Shown here piece after piece: positions 61,774 to 64,000 of a stretch of DNA of 64,000 nt; within the stretch, counting starts at the first letter, position 1; each line of letters starts with the position of its first letter. The stretch is from Sphingomonas sp. GTDB taxonomy: Bacteria; Pseudomonadota; Alphaproteobacteria; Sphingomonadales; Sphingomonadaceae. Position numbers and translations under genes: made by a program. The notes under the pieces are model-generated. The model was not told where the DNA came from. It was given only the letters and a program-made list of their open reading frames with translations, and did no database searches. The DNA lies in NCBI RefSeq assembly GCF_003248515.1, contig NZ_QFOB01000002.1, positions 1-64,000 of the forward strand, read 5' to 3'.

Positions 61774-62579
61774 CGCGCCGCGGCGGCCATCTCGCGATTG
61801 CGGAGGATCGCGGCATCGATCGTATCGCGCATCAACGCCCGCAGCGCGCTGGGCTCGTCCAATATGTCGAGGCCGGCGCGCGTGCTGCCGCCCTTGCTGG
61901 CGACGCGATCGGCCAGAGCGGCGGGGCTTTCTTTCGCGCCTTCCGCCAGCAGGGCCGCGCCCGTGACGGTGGCGAGCGCGAGGCGCGCGGCCTGATCGGC
62001 ATCCAGCCCGGCATCGGCACCGGCGGCCGCCAGCGCATCAACGAAACGAAACAGGAAGGCGGGGCCGGAGCCGGCCAGCGCGGTCACGACGTCGAACAGG
62101 CTTTCATCGACCCATTCGACGCGGCCGAGCGGCGCCATCAGAGACTCCGCACGCGCGCGGCCGGCATGATCCAGCCCCTCGCCATGGAGCGCGATCACGC
62201 CGCGCCCGATCGCGATCGGCGTGTTGGGCATGGCCCGCAGCACCGCGCGGGGATTGGGAAAACGGCGGCGCAGCGCGTCTGTCTCGACGCCCGCGAGAAT
62301 CGAGACCAGCAATGTCTCGCGCTCCAGCAGCGGCGCGAAGGCGGGCGCCACCAGATCCAGCATCTGCGGCTTGACCGCCAGCACGACGAGCGCCGGCACC
62401 GCGCCATCGGGCGGCGGCGCGGTGAGCACCGTCACGCCCGGCGCGACCGGCTCGGCCGACTTGCGGATCACCGTGACGCGGGCGGGATCCAGCCCCTCGT
62501 CCAGCCAGCGGCCGAGCATCGCGCCGCCCATATTGCCGCAGCCGATGAACCAGATCGGCCCCTCGATCGGAAAGGCCAT
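61770..62579 (-). CDS. proC: Pyrroline-5-carboxylate reductase
   Basis: 269 aa. The Rossmann motif IWFIGCGNMGGAMLGRW, LAVKPQMLD, AMPNTPIAIGRG and the C-terminal VASKGGSTRAGLDIL are diagnostic. Last step of proline synthesis. Transcribed with the upstream YbjN gene (6-base gap) and the downstream AI-2E gene. Confidence 0.95.
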   Translation of the reverse strand: MAFPIEGPIWFIGCGNMGGAMLGRWLDEGLDPARVTVIRKSAEPVAPGVTVLTAPPPDGAVPALVVLAVKPQMLDLVAPAFAPLLERETLLVSILAGVETDALRRRFPNPRAVLRAMPNTPIAIGRGVIALHGEGLDHAGRARAESLMAPLGRVEWVDESLFDVVTALAGSGPAFLFRFVDALAAAGADAGLDADQAARLALATVTGAALLAEGAKESPAALADRVASKGGSTRAGLDILDEPSALRALMRDTIDAAILRNREMAAAAR

Positions 62580-62585
62580 GGCGCC

Positions 62586-63101
62586 CTATGCCTCGCCGTG
62601 CGTCTCGATCAGCGCGGCGGCGATCGCTTCGGAGGGAGATTTGCCGCCCCACAGCACGAACTGGAAGACGGGATAGAAACGCTCGCATTCCTCGATCGCG
62701 GCCTCGATCAGCGTTTCGCACTGATCGATCGAAAGCGCCGCCTCGTTCGACATGTCGAGCAGGGCGCCGTGGCGGAACAGCAGGATGCCGCTGGCCGACC
62801 ACAACTCGAAATGGCCGATCCAAAGCTGCTCGTTGACCAGCCCGATCGTCTCGTAAAGCTGGCCACGGCGATCGGCGGGCACGCGGATATCAGGCAGCGC
62901 CAGGATCTGGAGAACCCGATCCTCCTCACGCCACACGCCGCGCAGCTCATATTTCGCCCAGCTGCCCTGCACGTTGGCGATCAGCTCGTCCTCGCCGAGC
63001 CGCTCGAACGTCCAGCCATGCGCCTCGCAATATTGTTCGAGCGTATCGATCGGGGCGCCGCCGTCGCGATCCGCCTCATATTCGTCCGCCAGCATCGTCA
63101 T
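62586..63101 (-). CDS. YbjN domain protein
   Basis: 171 aa alpha/beta protein with the YbjN/type III secretion chaperone-like fold (EQYCEAHGWTFERLGEDELIANVQG, LLFRHGALLDMSNEAALS). Its biochemical role is unknown; in alphaproteobacteria it commonly lies next to proC as here. Confidence 0.83.
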   Translation of the reverse strand: MTMLADEYEADRDGGAPIDTLEQYCEAHGWTFERLGEDELIANVQGSWAKYELRGVWREEDRVLQILALPDIRVPADRRGQLYETIGLVNEQLWIGHFELWSASGILLFRHGALLDMSNEAALSIDQCETLIEAAIEECERFYPVFQFVLWGGKSPSEAIAAALIETHGEA

Positions 63102-63197
63102 CCCGCCCTCCGGTTCCGCCGAGGGTTAGCGGCCGCCCGCACCAGCGCAAGCACGCCCACGCATATAGGGGCATAAAGCTGTGGATAGGTTTAGGAA

Positions 63198-63497
63198 TCA
63201 ATCCTGAATGGGAGGTGGATTGTCCGCTGCCTTGCCACGCGATTTCGGCGCCGGCGCGGATGCAGCCTTGAGCGCTGCGATCTCGGCACGAAGCGCCTCC
63301 ACCTCGTCACGAGCGGCCGCCGCCATCGCCTTCACCGCATCGAATTCCTCACGCGCGACGAAATCCATGCCGCCGAGCCAGCCCTTCAGCTTCTCGCGCG
63401 CGCCGGCCTCGCCCTCGCGCGCCATGCCCGCGAAGGTGCCGGCGACGCCATTCGCCATCTTCACGAAATCCTCGAACAGGCGATTTTCGGTCTGCAT
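63198..63497 (-). CDS. ubiK: Ubiquinone biosynthesis accessory factor UbiK
   Basis: 99 aa of the BMFP/DUF526 family: ENRLFEDFVKMANGVAGTFAGM at the N-terminus, then a long coiled coil (FVAREEFDAVKAMAAAARDEVEALRAEIAALKAA) and a basic tail. UbiK helps assemble the soluble ubiquinone-making complex with UbiJ. Confidence 0.87.
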   Translation of the reverse strand: MQTENRLFEDFVKMANGVAGTFAGMAREGEAGAREKLKGWLGGMDFVAREEFDAVKAMAAAARDEVEALRAEIAALKAASAPAPKSRGKAADNPPPIQD

Positions 63498-63659
63498 CGA
63501 AAGCTCCTTTATCGGGCGCTAGATGGGAGAGGAACCGGGCCGCCGCAACCAGAGTCTTTCGGCGGGCGCCACACAGGGGCCTGCGCGGCACCATCCCCCG
63601 CCGCTATCCTGTGGAGTTTCCCTTCCCCGCCCGTGCCGGCATGGTGAAGGGCAGGCCCA

Positions 63660-64000
63660 TCATCTCCGCGCCGCCATCAGGAATTCGACATTGCCTTCGG
63701 GCCCGGTGATCGGGCTGGGCTCGATGCCCTCCACCGTCCAGCCGCGCCCCTCGATCCAGGCGCGCGCCTCCGCGCAGACGCGGGCGTGAACCGCCGGATC
63801 GCGCACCACACCGCCCTTGCCCACCTCGTCGCGCCCCGCCTCGAACTGGGGCTTGATGAGGGCGACAAGGCGCGCATCCGGGCCAGCGAAATCCAGCGGG
63901 CGATCCAGCACCTTGGTCAGCGCGATGAAGCTCGCATCGCAGACGATGATGTCGATCGGCTCGGGCACCTGCGCCTCCGTCAGCGCGCGGGCATTGGTCT
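63660..64000 (-). CDS. tlyA: TlyA family rRNA methyltransferase/hemolysin, partial
   Basis: Only the C-terminal half is inside the window; the gene continues beyond 64000. DIIVCDASFIALTKVL, VALIKPQFEAGRDEVGKGGVVRD and EGNVEFLM are the SAM-methyltransferase motifs of TlyA (2'-O-methylation of rRNA cytidines). An ATG at 63968 is internal; reading on to the window edge (NARALTEAQV) keeps family similarity. Confidence 0.9.
   Translation of the reverse strand, partial: TNARALTEAQVPEPIDIIVCDASFIALTKVLDRPLDFAGPDARLVALIKPQFEAGRDEVGKGGVVRDPAVHARVCAEARAWIEGRGWTVEGIEPSPITGPEGNVEFLMAARR

Noticed and set aside
63180..63188. TGTGGATAG upstream of the YbjN gene, and similar one-mismatch DnaA boxes at 38473 and 49541
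   Set aside because: One-mismatch boxes are expected by chance several times in this window; only perfect ones were kept.

Overview
The window is a gene-dense, high-GC (roughly two thirds GC by eye) chromosomal segment from an alphaproteobacterium, most likely Sphingomonas or a close relative in the Sphingomonadales. Supporting traits are the fused ThiS-ThiG, the complete mraZ-to-ftsZ division/cell-wall cluster with an extra small gene, the argS-SPOR-nagZ-scpA-scpB-tatA run, an exosortase/EpsI locus with a PEPxxWA-type sorting signal, and frequent GTG/TTG starts. No tRNA, rRNA, CRISPR array, insertion sequence or prophage is visible. Apart from a possible break at the extreme left edge, the region looks like core chromosome.

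Layout. 1-7.5 kb: a GT39-type membrane glycosyltransferase with a missing C-terminus, a DUF4130-UdgX uracil-DNA-binding fusion, a secreted tandem retropepsin-TPR protein and a two-domain M16 peptidase. 7.5-8.1 kb: a long intergenic region with one small ORF and hairpins. 8.1-12.2 kb: thiSG, accB-accC, an ArsC-family reductase and a TRIC-family channel. 12.3-17.6 kb (minus): argS, SPOR, nagZ, scpA, scpB, tatA. 17.7-21.1 kb: a CcdC-like membrane protein, a dGTPase-like protein, a small ORF and a TPR-SPOR protein.

21.3-40.4 kb (minus): the division and cell-wall cluster, transcribed mraZ-rsmH-ftsL-ftsI-murE-murF-mraY-murD-ftsW-murG-murC-(65-aa gene)-murB-ddl-ftsQ-ftsA-ftsZ. Most neighbours overlap by four bases. 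The mraZ and ftsZ promoter regions each carry a perfect DnaA box and a GANTC site, which suggests that replication state may set transcription of the cluster.

40.7-43.4 kb: a one-helix protein, a PilZ protein, cysK with a short upstream leader ORF, and an MliC-like lipoprotein. 43.6-51.1 kb: a PEP-CTERM protein, purL, and the minus-strand exosortase module (O-antigen polymerase-like protein, exosortase, EpsI, EpsD-like PPIase). 51.3-58.6 kb: msrA, a Sua5-type synthase, a YtrA-type GntR regulator, a nitroreductase, a POT peptide transporter, glmM, thiD and a hypoxanthine-DNA glycosylase-like protein. 58.6-64 kb: modABC, an AI-2E-family permease, proC, a YbjN protein, ubiK and the 3' part of tlyA.

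The less ordinary signals are regulatory or very small: short ORFs with good ribosome sites upstream of cysK and glmM and at 7.85 and 19.6 kb, paired DnaA boxes at the two ends of the division cluster, MraZ-like repeats over the mraZ promoter, mutually exclusive hairpins in the mraZ leader, and a perfect 16-bp palindrome before the PilZ gene. No complete new multi-gene system was identified.
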